From: Lutjanus erythropterus
Taxonomy: Eukaryota; Chordata; Actinopteri; Lutjaniformes; Lutjanidae
Assembly (NCBI GenBank): GCA_020091685.1
Contig: CM034613.1
Location: 12,932,172 to 12,996,171 of the forward strand
Direction: 5' to 3'
Length of the DNA: 64,000 nt
The position numbers and the translations under genes are program-made. Shown in pieces: positions 8,792 through 20,800 of this stretch. Every line of letters begins with the position of its first letter. Position 1 is the first letter of the stretch. The notes beneath the pieces were generated by a model, which worked only from the letters and a program-made list of their open reading frames with translations, did no database searches and was not told where the DNA came from.

Positions 8792-11757
8792 ATGTCGACT
8801 TCATCTTGCCCGGTGGCAGCAGTGTGTCAGGTGACAGCCACCCCTGACAAACAGGCAAACTTCTCCGCCTGTAAACAGCTGGTGCAGGAAGCCAAAGAGC
8901 AAGGGGCCAGCATGGTCTTCCTGCCTGAGGGCTTCGATTACATTGGGTCCAGTCGAGAGGAGACGCTGTCGCTGTCTGAGAGCCTGACAGGAGACACAAT
9001 TTCACAGTACACTCAGCTGGCCAGGTAGACAACCGAAACTGCCTTGGCTCGTCTTCCCACTGCTCCAACAATCACCAACTCCGGCTGGTCCAAATAAACC
9101 CTTAATTCACAGAGTTAGACGTGACAATATTCTGGCGCTACACACCATTTCTCCTCGCTGCTTCTCTGATGTCTGACCTTCCTCCTGCTCCTCTCCTGAT
9201 ATTTTACATCTAGCGCTGTGAATTAAGGAGTCATTTTGACCAAACAAGCAGAGATGGCGATTGCTGGAACAGTGGAAAGATGAGCCAAGACATTTTTTTT
9301 TCTTTAAAAAAGGTCTGCCTCTGTATGGATCATTTCCATAATGTTGTCAGACATTAGACATTTGTGTCTTAGATGCAAAAATGTGGGAAAACAGGGTCCA
9401 GGTTGAAAAATACCGAGACTGTGCTTTAAGATGAATTTAGTCTGTATTGTTTTGTGTATGTCATGTGAAGAATTGGCTCTTGTTTGGGATTTCTGGGTAT
9501 TTTAACCTCTCCTTCTTCCAGGAAGTTGGAAGTGTGGCTGTCTCTTGGAGGGTTTCATGAACGAGGACACGACTGGGAGTCTGACAGACGAATCTACAAC
9601 AGTCACATCATAATCAATGATAAAGGTACTGCACACACAGAAGCACACTTGTGGTAAATATTTTTTTCAAGAGCTACAGTCCATGTTTTCCACTTTCCTT
9701 CTGATAACACACTGACACACTCATAACACCCACAGGTGACATCACTTCAGTGTACAGGAAGTCCCATTTGTTTGATGTGGAGCTGCCAGAAAAAGGTGTT
9801 TCCCTTAAAGAAAGTGCCTTCACCATCCCTGGACCCTCTCTTGTACCTCCGGTCCAAACTCCCATTGGCAAGGTGCCATTTCATGATATGATCATCACTA
9901 AGTAGACTAGACTTGTTTGAGGAACCTTTTGTCAAAGAAATCTACAAGAGTTGTGGAATCTAAAAGTATTTTTCAGCTTGGATACCTTAACATTAAAACA
10001 AAATGCTAAATATCCCTGAAGTTGGCCCGGAAACAGTTGAGATATTCCAATGCAGTGCCTTTGTTCAGACTGCAGATCTTGAAGACAGACTGTCAGCAGT
10101 GTTATTTGCAAATGAAAAGATCTGATTTGTTTGTCTGGACATCATCATCCTTACCACCTGCTGTGGTAAGGATCAAGTGTTCTTGACTTGACCATTCAAA
10201 AGAAGACAAACTTAATTTAATTTGTACTATATTTATTTTACTGTCAGGTTTGGACTGGGTTTGTTGGAAAGAAATACATTTTTAATCTCTAATCTGTCTT
10301 TAAGACTGTTTGGAGATTTTTAAAATTTGGAGAAACTAAAAGGCAGTTTTTTCTTGCTCAAATGTTCAGGCATGTTTTAGACCTACCTTTGGCTTCAGTT
10401 TAGTTTAGCATTAAACAGATAGGTTGCATCATTTGAAGTGAGTTTATATGAAGTATTTATGCATAGTTATTGCATTACCGACAGCAGATGGCTGTCGACA
10501 CATCCCAAGTTTGGAGACGCAGCAGGAGGACTGGTGTAGGAAGCTAAACAACAGTAAAACATATTTTAGCCACCTAATAAAACCAATATCACTCTCTGTT
10601 CACCTATATTTATTTTCACTGGTTTACCTTGCAGTCAGACAGCCTTTTCTGACGAGGAACCGCCTTCATCAAAGCTGTTATATTCTCCATTCACAACGAA
10701 GTGACCATAGACTGTAGGGATGTGACTTGTTTATGAAAGTTGAGGTGTGCAGACGGATACATAGGCATTTATTTAATACACTAATCAAAATGTAGTGCTG
10801 ATATGAAAAAAAATGCGTTATTATTTTTCACCAATCTGTAAAATTGTATCATCAAATTGTAATGGATTAACTGTATTGCATCCTTCAATACTACATAAGA
10901 AAGAATAGAAGAAAATACAAGTAATATTAGTGTATATAATATGTAGTATTTTAACTGCGATTAATCACAATTAATCACAGAGTAGTATTGCGATTAATCG
11001 AGTTAATTTTTTAAATCGTTTGACAGCCCTAATAATGATGGTTTCCATCAGAAAAAGCTGTCTGACGCCAAAGTAAAGTGGTGAAAATATTCTAAATATA
11101 TCTGAACTTGATTATTTGTGGTGGCTAAGATAAGATACGTGTTGCTGCTCACCCTGTCCACAGCAGTACTCCTGATGCTTCTACAAACTTGGAGAGTGAC
11201 CCCAAAATAGCTAAAGTATCTCTTTAACATCTGTTTGTTTTCAGTGTGTTTGCTTTGACTTTTTTTATTTCGTTGCCTCAGGTTGGCCTCGGCATCTGCT
11301 ATGATCTGAGATTCCCTGAGCTGTCGCTGGCTCTGCAAAGGCATGGGGCTGAGATCCTGACCTACCCATCAGCCTTCACTGTAGCAACAGGAAGTGCTCA
11401 CTGGGAGGTATGATGAATCGTGATAAGACAACAGGCTGTTTGGTTACTCAGGCTAAGATATAACACCAAACATCTTGTTTTTATCCTCAGGTGTTACTCC
11501 GTGCACGGGCCATTGAGACCCAGTGTTTCGTCCTAGCGGCGGCACAGGTCGGCCGGCACCATGAAAAGCGCTCGTCGTATGGCCACGCCCTGACGGTGGA
11601 CCCCTGGGGTGAAGTACTGGGCGACTGCGGAGGGGAGAAGCCAGGCATGGTGCTGGTAGAGATTGATCTGGAGAAGGTCAGCAGCACCAGGAGGAACATG
11701 CCGGTCCAACAGCACCGCAGAGAGACCGGGTTCTATCAGAGTCTGGAGACGACTTGA
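8792..11757 (+). CDS. nit1: nit1: nitrilase-family amidase 1 (288 aa, five coding exons)
   Basis: NIT1 hydrolyses deaminated glutathione, a metabolite-repair step, in cytosol and mitochondria; it belongs to the Nit branch of the carbon-nitrogen hydrolase family. Exons are 8792-9024, 9522-9625, 9736-9872, 11282-11407 and 11491-11757 (TGA), summing to 867 nt, and all junctions are GT-AG. The catalytic triad is intact: Glu46 in FLPEGFDY, Lys121 in VYRKSHLFD and Cys164 in [17 protein letters not shown]. Later family blocks are [24 protein letters not shown] and [19 protein letters not shown]. The ATG at 8792 lies two bases inside an exon that opens after an acceptor at 8788-8790. It gives a cytosolic form; a mitochondrial leader, as in a mammalian isoform, would need an upstream coding exon that I do not see. 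Confidence 0.95.
9043..9289. repeat. Fold-back MITE in nit1 intron
   Basis: Two arms of about 71-74 bp face each other: 9043-9113 begins CTTGGCTCGTCTTCCCACTG, and 9216-9289 ends with the near-complement CAGTGGAAAGATGAGCCAAG. Inner parts pair as CCTTAATTCACAG with CTGTGAATTAAGG. The loop is about 100 nt. It starts 18 nt after the donor of nit1 exon 1 and has no coding capacity. Confidence 0.7.
9308..9432 (+). repeat. Dispersed repeat fragment with a GGGTCCAGGTTGAAAA block
   Basis: The block AGGGTCCAGGTTGAAAA.TAC in this nit1 intron recurs at about 57019-57040, preceded in both places by a TTAGA.GCAAAA/TTAGACACAAAA segment. It follows the fold-back element closely and may belong to the same insertion. 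Confidence 0.4.
10421..10705 (+). repeat. Dispersed repeat family P, longest copy (nit1 intron)
   Basis: Carries the series TCATTTGAAGTGAG, TGCATTACCGACAGCAGATG, AGTTTGGAGACGCAGCAGGA, TATTTTAGCCACCTAATAAA and GCAGTCAGACAGCC. The first blocks match 5089-5195, and the last ones match the complement of 4138-4310 and 11035-11170. This copy shows that those fragments belong to one family. Confidence 0.6.
10714..11031 (-). mobile_element. hAT-like non-autonomous element
   Basis: The right end reads AATCGTTTGACAGCCCTA, the complement of the TAGGGCTGTCAAACGATT start I recall from a widespread hAT-type repeat. Inside are GATTAATCACAATTAATCAC and GCGATTAATCGAGTTAA. The left end TAGGGATGTGAC at about 10716 would be the matching inverted end with one mismatch in the first ten. 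No transposase. Confidence 0.5.
11035..11170 (-). repeat. Dispersed repeat family P, inverted copy
   Basis: Reads AAAGCTGTCTGACGCCAAAG, TAAAGTGGTGAAAATATTC and TGTCCACAGCAGTAC, the same series as 4138-4310. With 10421-10705 it makes an inverted pair flanking the hAT-like element. Confidence 0.5.
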
Positions 11758-12585
11758 CTGCAAGAAAAGTTCAATGTCTATCACTGAAAAGTCTAAGTCT
11801 AAATACTGGAAACAAACTAAACAGGATGTGGTCTTTCATTAGGGTTAAGGAAAGCTAATGAAGTAATGAATTTATGATGGTGAATTTAATATTTCAAGTA
11901 ATTTGATTAATGAAGGATCAAACTATATTTTTCATGTTGTTTTAATGAGAAACAGCTGGATGGGATGTGGAAACTTTAGGTTTTTATATGAAGAAAGAAG
12001 CAGACTTGAACAAATATTAGAGTTGTGTTGGAGTTATTCTGCTTTTGCTGCTGCCTCGGATATTCAGGTTTAACTTTTTCATCATCTTGTCATCACTACA
12101 GTCGATAATCTCATTTCCACTTACATCCAGCTTTTTGTCAATGCCAATCAAGAAAATCAGCTCAGACTGAGTAAGTCTATAAATGCTTTTACTCATATTG
12201 GTCAATAGATGGTGCTGTTGGGTAGTGAAACTATAAGAAACGGAGGAAAACAGAAAAAGCGAAGAATAAAACATTCCTGTTTTGGTCAGATTGCTGATAT
12301 GCATTGATCTGTAGTTCTGGATGTATATGTACAATTTCACCTGCAATTATCTGTGCTTTAAATTAAATACTGTTCTGCTGAAAGAGTATAAAGTCTGAAA
12401 AATGTCACCTTCACTTTGTTTGTATTCTGCTTCCAATACAAATCAGTTAATTCCTTTTGCTGAATGGTAACAGATACTGTCTCCGAAGTGCAGAGTGATG
12501 ATATCAGATAATGAATGTGTTGATGGGAAAATGTTAAATCTCTCTATTGGGGCCCAGAAACTAGTAATTTCTCTCTGTTGTTCCA

Positions 12586-12591
12586 AATAAA
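12586..12591 (+). promoter_or_regulatory. Candidate poly(A) signal of nit1
   Basis: AATAAA stands about 830 nt after the nit1 stop, followed at 12594-12603 by TTGTTCCCCA and a modest T-rich stretch. Other AATAAA-like strings occur within the next 150 nt (for example near 12680), so the exact site is open. Confidence 0.4.
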
Positions 12592-13180
12592 ATTGTTCCC
12601 CACAGGTTTGCTTCAAAAGACCTTATAGTCAAACCCTTTTAAATTAAAATATGACTATCAGAATGACAGTATTAAATTAAAAATAATAAATAAATCATGA
12701 ACAAACCCCATGTATCAGAATCAGGTTTATGTTCAAGTAAAAATTTGCCTTGTATCTTGGTGCATAATAGTAAATATGCAATGTGAAATGACTTTAAATA
12801 GAATAGACATGGGTTATTGCTTGAGATTACTGCATAATTACTCCAGAGTTACAGTGTACTTTTTAAAATAATGCTGCACTAGCACAGTACCTACCAATGC
12901 ATATAAGTAGGTACCAGGTAAGGGGATAACAATTCTGGATTTCACAAAAAATCTGCTGAAGTTATTTTTTAACTACTATTCTATTATTACAGGGTAAATA
13001 TGATGACTACTGGGTACCTATTTCTGAGTAACTACATATTATAAACCATGTTAATGCTCCAAATTCTCCAAGTCCAGTTTTCCCTGTGTCACATATAGTT
13101 ATTCAGTAACTTCTTGGACTGCCAATACAAAATATAATCAACAAATAAGGGTATTAACTATAACTACTGGGTACCTATTC

Positions 13181-13226
<46 letters not shown>

Positions 13227-13499
13227 TTTCTCTAATATTGGCAGTCCAAGACCCAAAATAAAATGACATTAAAATGTGTAAATTCTTGTACGATAAATGA
13301 GTAGGAATTAACTGATGATAAGAATTGTCATAAATTTTCTGTCCAAAGATCAATTAATCAATTCATTTTTCCACACTTCACAGGAGCCTGCAGTAATCCA
13401 GCTTGTCACTTCTAGCAGGTGACTCCATTGTGTTTTATGCTCTAGGCTTTTGATTGCAGCGAGTGTGTGGATGAATAATTGATCAGGTTTTTTCTCCTC
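12592..13499. other. Interval between nit1 and clcn3
   Basis: No coding signal. It is AT-rich, with a fold-back segment (13113-13250) around an ATT microsatellite and two copies of CTGGGTACCTATT (near 13009 and 13168). The right edge becomes richer in GC towards the clcn3 first exon. Confidence 0.5.
13113..13250. repeat. Inverted repeat enclosing an ATT microsatellite
   Basis: CTTGGACTGCCAATA at 13113-13127 is the exact complement of TATTGGCAGTCCAAG at 13236-13250. The loop contains an uninterrupted ATT run from about 13180 to 13226. A small fold-back MITE with an expanded microsatellite is the simplest reading. Confidence 0.65.
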
Positions 13500-13764
13500 C
13501 CTGCCTGTTTTACTATCACACAGACTGTGGGTGGAGGTGGTGGAGCTGCTGCTGCTGCTGCTGCTGGATGGATGGATGCGATGTGAAACAGGAAGTGAAC
13601 GTCAGTCTGACACAGGAATGGGACTGAAAAAAGAAAACACCATCATGATGAGGAGAATGTCAAATCCACTCGAGTAGGAAACCCCCAAAAAAAAAAAAAT
13701 CCTCGTTTCAACTCAGGAGAAGGATGAACTGTTGTGTCCGAGCTGGATTCGAGGCATCAGGAAG
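13500..13764 (+). promoter_or_regulatory. Probable clcn3 promoter and non-coding first exon
   Basis: GC-richer than its surroundings, with a GCT run (13545-13565). A strong donor CAGGAAG|GTAAGG ends a possible exon at 13764. An acceptor ten kilobases on (TCATCCAG at 23828-23835) opens the exon that carries the first ATG, so a non-coding exon upstream is required, and this is the best candidate. No TATA box is seen. The pairing of donor and acceptor is inferred. Confidence 0.45.
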
Positions 13765-14220
13765 GTAAGGTGGTCCGTTTGTTTTTGGAAAAATAAGCCG
13801 CTGGTGAAGCTAGTTAGCTTAGAAGAGAGAGATGTGAGTGTGTGTGTGTGTGTTTCACAATCCGAGGCCATCCATCCTCTCCATCCTCCTGTCGCTGTCA
13901 CATTTATGAGCTCACAGGTTCATTTCACATCCGAGCTGAACAGGTGCTAGCTTGTCCCCAAGCTAGCTTGATTCCTAGCATGTAGCTCGAGTGAATCCCA
14001 GTGGTTAGCTTGCGTGCATGTCTGAATATATTCTGTGGTTTTTATTATTTGACGTTTTGCTGGACTCGGGCCCTCGGCTGCAGCCCAGGGGAAGCTGGAG
14101 CTGCACGGTGCAAACAGCCCTCCTTTTTTTTTTTTTATGTGCCTCTTTTTTCTGGAAATTTTCTCCATGTAATGTAGATGTAACGTTAATGCATGCACGG
14201 CGGCTAACAGCTGCAGCAGA

Positions 14221-15860
14221 GGGCTGTCTGTGTGGGATTGTAATGTCATGCTGGCTGTCATGGTTGTTTTTCCATCATTAGCACTGCTTTTTTTGCTGTC
14301 AAATTCAGTCACGTGAAGTTAAAAAAATAGCTTTTTTTCGTCTCATGTTCTCAACACACCCTGAAAGTACATCTATGGCGTGTAACTTATTGTGAAAGCT
14401 GAGTAACTTGCTGTTAAAGCAAATAGAGTGTAAAAACTCAATAATATATGTTTTTTTTTTTTACCATAATAATGTTGGGGTTTACTGTAACTATTCACAC
14501 TATTTTCCCCCCCAACTAATACTGATAACTACAAGTAGACTGATATTTTAGTCAGCAGATATTATGGGCCCAATATTGGCCCAGCACACCTATATCAGTC
14601 TAAATCGGTATTGGCATATGTTTTTTAATTCAGCAGATCATAATGAAAATTGTTTTTAATGTTTTTCTTTTGCAATTTATAAAGGGATTTTTTATTTAAA
14701 AATATATTAGAATTATTGCATCACAATTTTAATTTTTACTGAAAAGAAAACTGTTAAAATCCTGATAATGTGGTATTTGTTGGGATCTGCACCAATGAAG
14801 CATGTTTTCTTTTTTAGGCCAGGGCATCTCTGCAACACTGCTGTTTTCTCAAACATTTTTCCTTTTTCCAAAATACTGCTATTTAGTACTCGTTCTGTGA
14901 TTTGGATATTGTTCACCGTTGTTTTAATCTTAATGCTAGTAAACTGAATATCTCTGGGTTCTAGACATTTTCTTGGATAAATTAAGCAACCAGTGCGTAG
15001 GGCTGTCTGTGAGGTTGTGTTGTCATGCTGCCTGTGTCATGGTTGTTTTTCATCATTAGCACTGGAAATCAAAGCTGTCTTGTGCTTCTTTTTGCCTACA
15101 AATTCAGTCATGTGAGATTAAAATCTAGCTCTCTTTCTCCATATGTCCTCAGCACACCCTTATGACATTTAACATATTGTTAAAGCAACTATAGAGTGTA
15201 AAAGTTGGTGTGGATAATACTTTTATTGTTATAGTTAGTTATAATTTTTAAAAACACCAGTGAAACTTAACTATATCAGTGACCCAATGTGTATAGATAA
15301 AAACAATCGGCTGATATATTGATATCAGGATTTTTATACTTCCCAATATTGGTATTGGCTTCCGCTCCAAAAATCAAGCATCATCTTGTTGTCCATTTAA
15401 ATTTAGGCTACTGTAGAATTATTCTGCAGCTTACTTGAAAATTAATCAATTGTTTAAGTAATTTTTGGAGCAAAAAAGCAAAAAAGTCACTGGTTGTAGT
15501 TTTTTTTTTTCATCTTAATGATGCTTTGGGGCACTAGACCTTTTCTTTGATAAACTAAGTAATTTAAAAGACCTATTGTTTTTCATCATTAGCACTGGAA
15601 GTCAAATCAGTCTTGTGCCTCTTTTTGCCTTTAGGCATGTGAGCTGATCATTTTATCATCCCTCTCCTCAACATACTGTATAACTTGCTGTCAAAGCAAG
15701 ATTATAAAAAGTCGGGCTGGATAATACATTTATATTTTCCGTAATAACATTGAGTTTTCTATAGTTGAATAGTGTCAGACAGATAACATTGGTCAGGCGA
15801 TATTAGTAAATCACAGCTATATTGGCCTGTATGTTTATCTGTGTATATGTTGTCCTGTAT
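14221..15860 (+). repeat. Degenerate tandem triplication in clcn3 intron 1
   Basis: Three units begin near 14221, 15000 and 15575. Shared blocks in order are GGGCTGTCTGTG (units 1, 2), TTGTTTTTCATCATTAGCAC (all three; unit 1 has one extra C), CAAATTCAGTCA.GTGA (1, 2), ACTTGCTGT.AAAGCAA (1, 3), GGATAATAC.TTTAT (2, 3), a GATAT.GG/CCAATATTGG segment (all) and CTAGAC.TTTTCTT.GATAAA (1, 2). Spacing is about 780 and 530 bp, unit 1 being longer. Divergence is high, so the duplication is old. Confidence 0.6.
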
Positions 15861-16924
15861 TTGCCAGTATGAACACTTTTTTGTTTTGACAGAACATAAG
15901 GAAGATTGTTGTAATTTTTTTTTGTTTAGTAGGTAGCATGTATGTATGTATATTTGATCATCTTTATTGACACGTATACAATTATACAATGACAATGGTG
16001 ACTCTGTATTTGACTCCGTCCTAATATGAGGAGCATTACATTAACATTAACACTAGTGAGCAATGATTTTAGATGAGGTTAGCTGTCATTTGCTGGAGCA
16101 TGCTGGAGGCTAGCTTCAGGCCAGCTACAAGCTTTGGGATAATCTCCGGGCGGGGCTGAGAGCTCAATTTGGGCATGGAGAGCCTGCTGGAGGTATCTCA
16201 TCGTTATGGGGTGATGTCTGTACACACAGAGTCCCGACGCAGCACTGTTGTTCTGTCCAGAACTTATAATTGTTAGATTTCATCTGTAAGACCAACATTT
16301 ATTTTACACTAGGAATCACTATATAACAACCTGCTACAAAGTCATAAGAGGAGCAAATCAGCTAGGCGCTGCAAAGATTAGTTCATTGGATCATGTTCTC
16401 TCTGGAATGATGACAGACATTGACCGGTCAGTCATCTCAGGAGTCGGGCTACAAGCAGCCGAAATGACCTGCTGGTACCCAACCAGCAGTTTTACACAGC
16501 TCAGAAAACTTTGGATCAAATTTACAAATAGGTGTTATTAAGGTAAACTCACCACATACTGTGAATCTACATGGCTACTGTCTCGCTTGAAAAAATTAAG
16601 ATATAAAGATATAGGCTCCAGTTTTCAGATCGTTTCAGACCTGGAAGACAAAATAATACATTGGGCAGTGACAAATTTGTAACTCTGAAAATATGTTAGA
16701 GAAACACTGTAAAAAGCGTGCTGCAGCAGTGAAGAAGAAAAGCTACAACTACTACTTTCAGAGATTTGACTTTTTTTAAAAACTTCATACAAGCCTTCAA
16801 AACTTAGTTTCAATTGCAAAACCTTTTTTATTGGATTTCAAGCTTTCAGACACCACGTTTCAACTTCTCCAGCTCTAAAACCAGACATGATGATTGATAT
16901 AGACAGACGTTAATGACTATATTC

Positions 16925-17255
16925 AATATTGATTAATCAGTTTATTAGATTTTTGATAAACTGATTAGTTGTTTGGCCTTTAAAATGAGTGAAACATAGC
17001 CATTGTGTGTCCCCACAGCCAAGGTTAAGTCCTCAGTAACTGTTTGTTTCTTCTTACCAACAGTCTAAACCGTAAACATATTTAATTCACAATTATATAA
17101 ATCAGAGTAAAGATGCAAGCATTCCCATTTCAGGAGCTGAAACCAGGAAATGTTTGCCATCTTTGCTTGTTGAGAGACTTTGATTGCCATGATCAATCAG
17201 TTTTCAAAATGTAAGTTAATTTTTTGTGGATTGACTAATCATTAGTAGTCAGCAT
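16925..17255. mobile_element. Family C MITE copy
   Basis: Opens with TTGATTAATCAGTTTATTAG and closes with GTGGATTGACTAATCATTAG, with an inner GAGCTGAAACCAGGAAATG block that recurs at 7852-7880 (AACTGGAACCAGCAAATG). AT-rich, non-coding. Confidence 0.5.
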
Positions 17256-18674
17256 GTTTCTGCATGTGTACTCAAGTTAATGTTTCTCTGCTGTTACTTT
17301 TTCATTCTGCCACTGTTCAGGAAGTCTGACTCACAAGAATTAGGCCGTTGGTATGAGGTTATTTTACTCCACTTCTGCTGTCTGCGTGATACAGTTTTCA
17401 AAGTCCCTGTTGCTATGTGAAACAACAACCTTTCAGTTAGCAACTTGCATGCTGAAAATAGCAAGTTTTGATGAAGATTTGGATCATGCAATTAGGTTGG
17501 CCTACATGTTTTCTTTTGCAGAGATCTAGCCACTGTAATGCCAGGGCTTGCTTCTCTACATGCAAACGTCTCACCAAAACAAGACTATTTTGCAAGGGCA
17601 CCGTCGCCGCAACCTTGAATTAGCGCCACCCAAGACGATTGCGATTGGATTAAAGAAATACAAACATGCCAGAGTGTTTTTTTCCCTCTGTACCTGTATT
17701 GGAATGAGTGAGAATGAATGAGTTCAGCCAGACCTTTCATTATAGTGGAAAGTATGGAGATATGACTACGTGAGACTGCTGTTCAGGTATTCCATTGTGT
17801 ATTTATGATTTATGATTAGCCAACTTTCCTCTCGCACCAGAATCAAGAATCTGTGGCAGTTGTTCTTCTTTCTACTTTGCAGCAGTTACAGACAGGTCAA
17901 AGCCCAGGCACTCCTTATTTGATTTGCAATCGCTGTTGGTTTAATCAGCGCTCCTGATTGTGTTATGCCTGTCTGGAGTGTTTGCCTTCATTCTGTTAAG
18001 CACGACCTTAGAGTTTCACTCACAGTCAGATAGTCAAGATGTCTCATTTAAGTGTTTATCTCCACCCCCTCGAGTCAGTTATGTCTGTAAGATCAACCGC
18101 ATCTTTCTTGGTATTTCGTTAATCTGGAAGTAGAAGGTCACATTACGCAGGACAGCAAAGATAAATGTTTGTTTTACTCTAAATCATGTCTCAGAAGAAA
18201 ACATCAATTGTACACAAATGCAGCCTATTAGGATTCCATAATGAACTTGAATCCAAAACAGATATTTTCGCTCGTCTGGTGGATTGGAATTAGACTCCTG
18301 TTTAATTCTAGGATGCATTCACTGCTGCTGTCTCCAAAGTAAAATGATATTCTCACACTGGCGTAGGCTGGATGAAATTGATAGCTGACAAAGCCTTGTG
18401 AGAGCACACATACACACACACACACTGAGAAGGACTTCTTGAATGGCTGTATTTCTTTTACTTTCGCTGCAGGCCAGATAGAACATGTTTTATTCATCAT
18501 TCAGCATTCGGTTTGAAAAAGTCCGAACTTCCTCTGTCTTCAGCAGCATATTATTGACTGATACTGTATTTTACATCTTCATCCTACTCCAACTTGTAAG
18601 ACTTATTCAGACAATACATATATGCAATAATTTTAAGCTGCAGATGTCATTTCACTAGTAGTTAACCTTTTTAC

Positions 18675-18960
18675 TTTATGTAACTAATTGATTCATCATG
18701 TAGTCTCTCAAATAAGTATTATTTTGCAAATTTGCCAAGTTTTATCTGAAAGTTCTTACTTATTCTGATCAACAGCCAAAACAGTCAGACATTTCCTTTG
18801 ATATTAATAAGACACAGAGTCAATCAATTTGTGAAACTTCAATCTAATATTAACTTATTTGACTACTTGATTAACAGTTACAACTTTAACGATTGCTTAA
18901 TTTTTCAAAATAAAACCAATTAAACATTTGCTGGTAATTTCATTTGGAGATTAACTTACT
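18675..18960. mobile_element. Degenerate family C MITE copy
   Basis: Has TAACTAATTGATTCATCATG at the left, CAACAGCCAAAACAGTCAGAC in the middle and GACTACTTGATTAACAG at the right, a weak match to the family C order. Boundaries are approximate. Confidence 0.35.
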
Positions 18961-20094
18961 TTCAAGTAATTTTAAGAAGTCATTTTGGACTCGTGTGTAG
19001 TCATGTAATGTAATTACATCCTATATTATCTGACATTAAAAGTTGAGCGTGTAACATTTAAGTGGCATCTATCAGCAGAATATGGCAGAAAAGTAATATG
19101 ATATTCATGAATATGTTTTTTAGTAGTGTATAATTACCTGAAAATAAGAATGTGTTTTTGGTACTTTAGACTAACCCTTTCCATGACGGAACAAAACTGC
19201 AGTGCAGTCGTGATGTGGCACAGCCGCGCCTGGTCTAAATTACAGGTTACTTTCTCAAACTGCCATCACTACATGACAGTCAGTGTTATTGATACGGTCA
19301 GTGTTGTTGTCTTCTGATTGGCTCCATCTTGTTAATTGTGGGACATGAACGCTCCCTGTTGTGTTTGAGCTGCTGTACACTGGATGTTTTGCTACAAAGC
19401 AATCCATATATCGACCACTCGCTTGCTGCCTTTTTTGAAAGATGTGTGTCAACGTATTGGCCTGGGCGTCTGTGGAGGAGGTGTGAGCCTGTCGGTTAGA
19501 GGAGGGCAAAATGCTGAGTCACATCCCAGCAACAGTCGCCTGGGCAACACCTCCCTCCATAGTGACCAGGCGGAGGAAGATAAGGCCCTCTCGTTGCTCA
19601 AGTAGTTGTGTAACATCAGCAGACCCTGCAACGTTTTGTTCCCTTGCTGTCGATTAAGCTGCTGTTATCGACCATCACACACACACACTCCTCCCTGTCT
19701 CATCCATACCCTCAACCGGCAAAATGAAATCTGACTAATGGGGTCAGAGTTCCTCAGTAATCAACAAACTTTAGTCTCCCTGGCATAATTACTGTTTTGA
19801 TTGCTGTTGCAAAGAACGAGGGGAAACATGAACAAGTGTGCTGCGGACCGTCATAATTATAGATGCAAATGTCACCAGCAGAGAGAAATGGGAGAAAATA
19901 TGACAAGTCTTATTAAAGCAGACCATTGTGCAGAGGCTCAGCAGCACAGTCTGTTAAATATTTTATTTAATTTAACTGTCGGTCTGAAAAGATAATTACA
20001 CACCTTTAACATGCATTTTATACTCTCGCTCTCATTTGCCATATGAATCAGCATCCCTGCACGGCCAAAGTATGAGTTTTCTTTGTATCTAATG

Positions 20095-20800
20095 CAACCC
20101 TGATTTTAAAAAAGTTGTAGAATGTGAATAAAAACATAATTAAGCAATTTGCAAGTCCTTTTTGACCTATATTGAATTGAATTACAGAACAAATACAAGA
20201 TATTCAGTGTTCAAACTGACAAACTTAACTGTGTTTTGGAAACGCACACTCATTCTGAATGTGATGCCTGCAACATGTTCCAATAAAGTTTGGACATTGA
20301 GCATGTTTAACATTGTGTTACATCACCTTTTTCTTTAACTCCGTAAGCTTTCAGGAAATAGGAACGAAATCGTTGAAGCTTTGAAAGTGAAATTGTTTCT
20401 TTTTTCTGCTTGATATACAATTTCAGGTGCTCAACAGTTTGGGGTCTCTGTTGTCATATTTTGTGCTTCATAACGCACCACACATTTTCAATGGGAGACA
20501 GGTCTGGACTGCAGGCAGGTCAGTCTAGTGTCTGAACTCTTTTACTACAAAGCCATGCTGTTGTAACGTGCAGAATGTGTCTTGGCTTTGTCTCGCTGAA
20601 ATAAGCAGGGACATCTCTCCGAATGGCAGCATATGTTGCTCCAAAACCTGTGTGTATGTTTCATCATTAATGGGGCCATAGATGTGACAGTTACCCATGA
20701 TGCTATGGGCACTAACACACCACAATACCATCACAGATGCTGGCCTCTGAATTTAGCGCTTGTAACTTTCTGGATGGTCCTTCTTCTCTTTAGCCCAGAT
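20095..20800 (-). mobile_element. Tc1/mariner-type DNA transposon remnant
   Basis: The left end (AACCCTGATTTTAAAAAAGT) matches the complement of the right end of the copy at 30815-31606. On the minus strand at about 20734-20530 a transposase fragment is readable: MVLWCVSAHSIMGNCHI then YTQVLEQHMLPF, the conserved mid-region of Tc1-like transposases (usual form MVWGCVSAHGMGNLHI, YIQVLEQHMLPS). A GPINDETY segment precedes the second block. The helix-turn-helix half is absent and the frame is broken just before the second catalytic aspartate block, so the copy is dead. Confidence 0.75.

Noticed and set aside
8718-9071. A 117-codon minus-strand frame
   Set aside because: Antisense shadow of the first nit1 coding exon, without a recognisable product.
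20525-20734. A possible host gene on the minus strand
   Set aside because: The peptide is the mid-region of a Tc1-type transposase and the copy lacks both ends of the protein.
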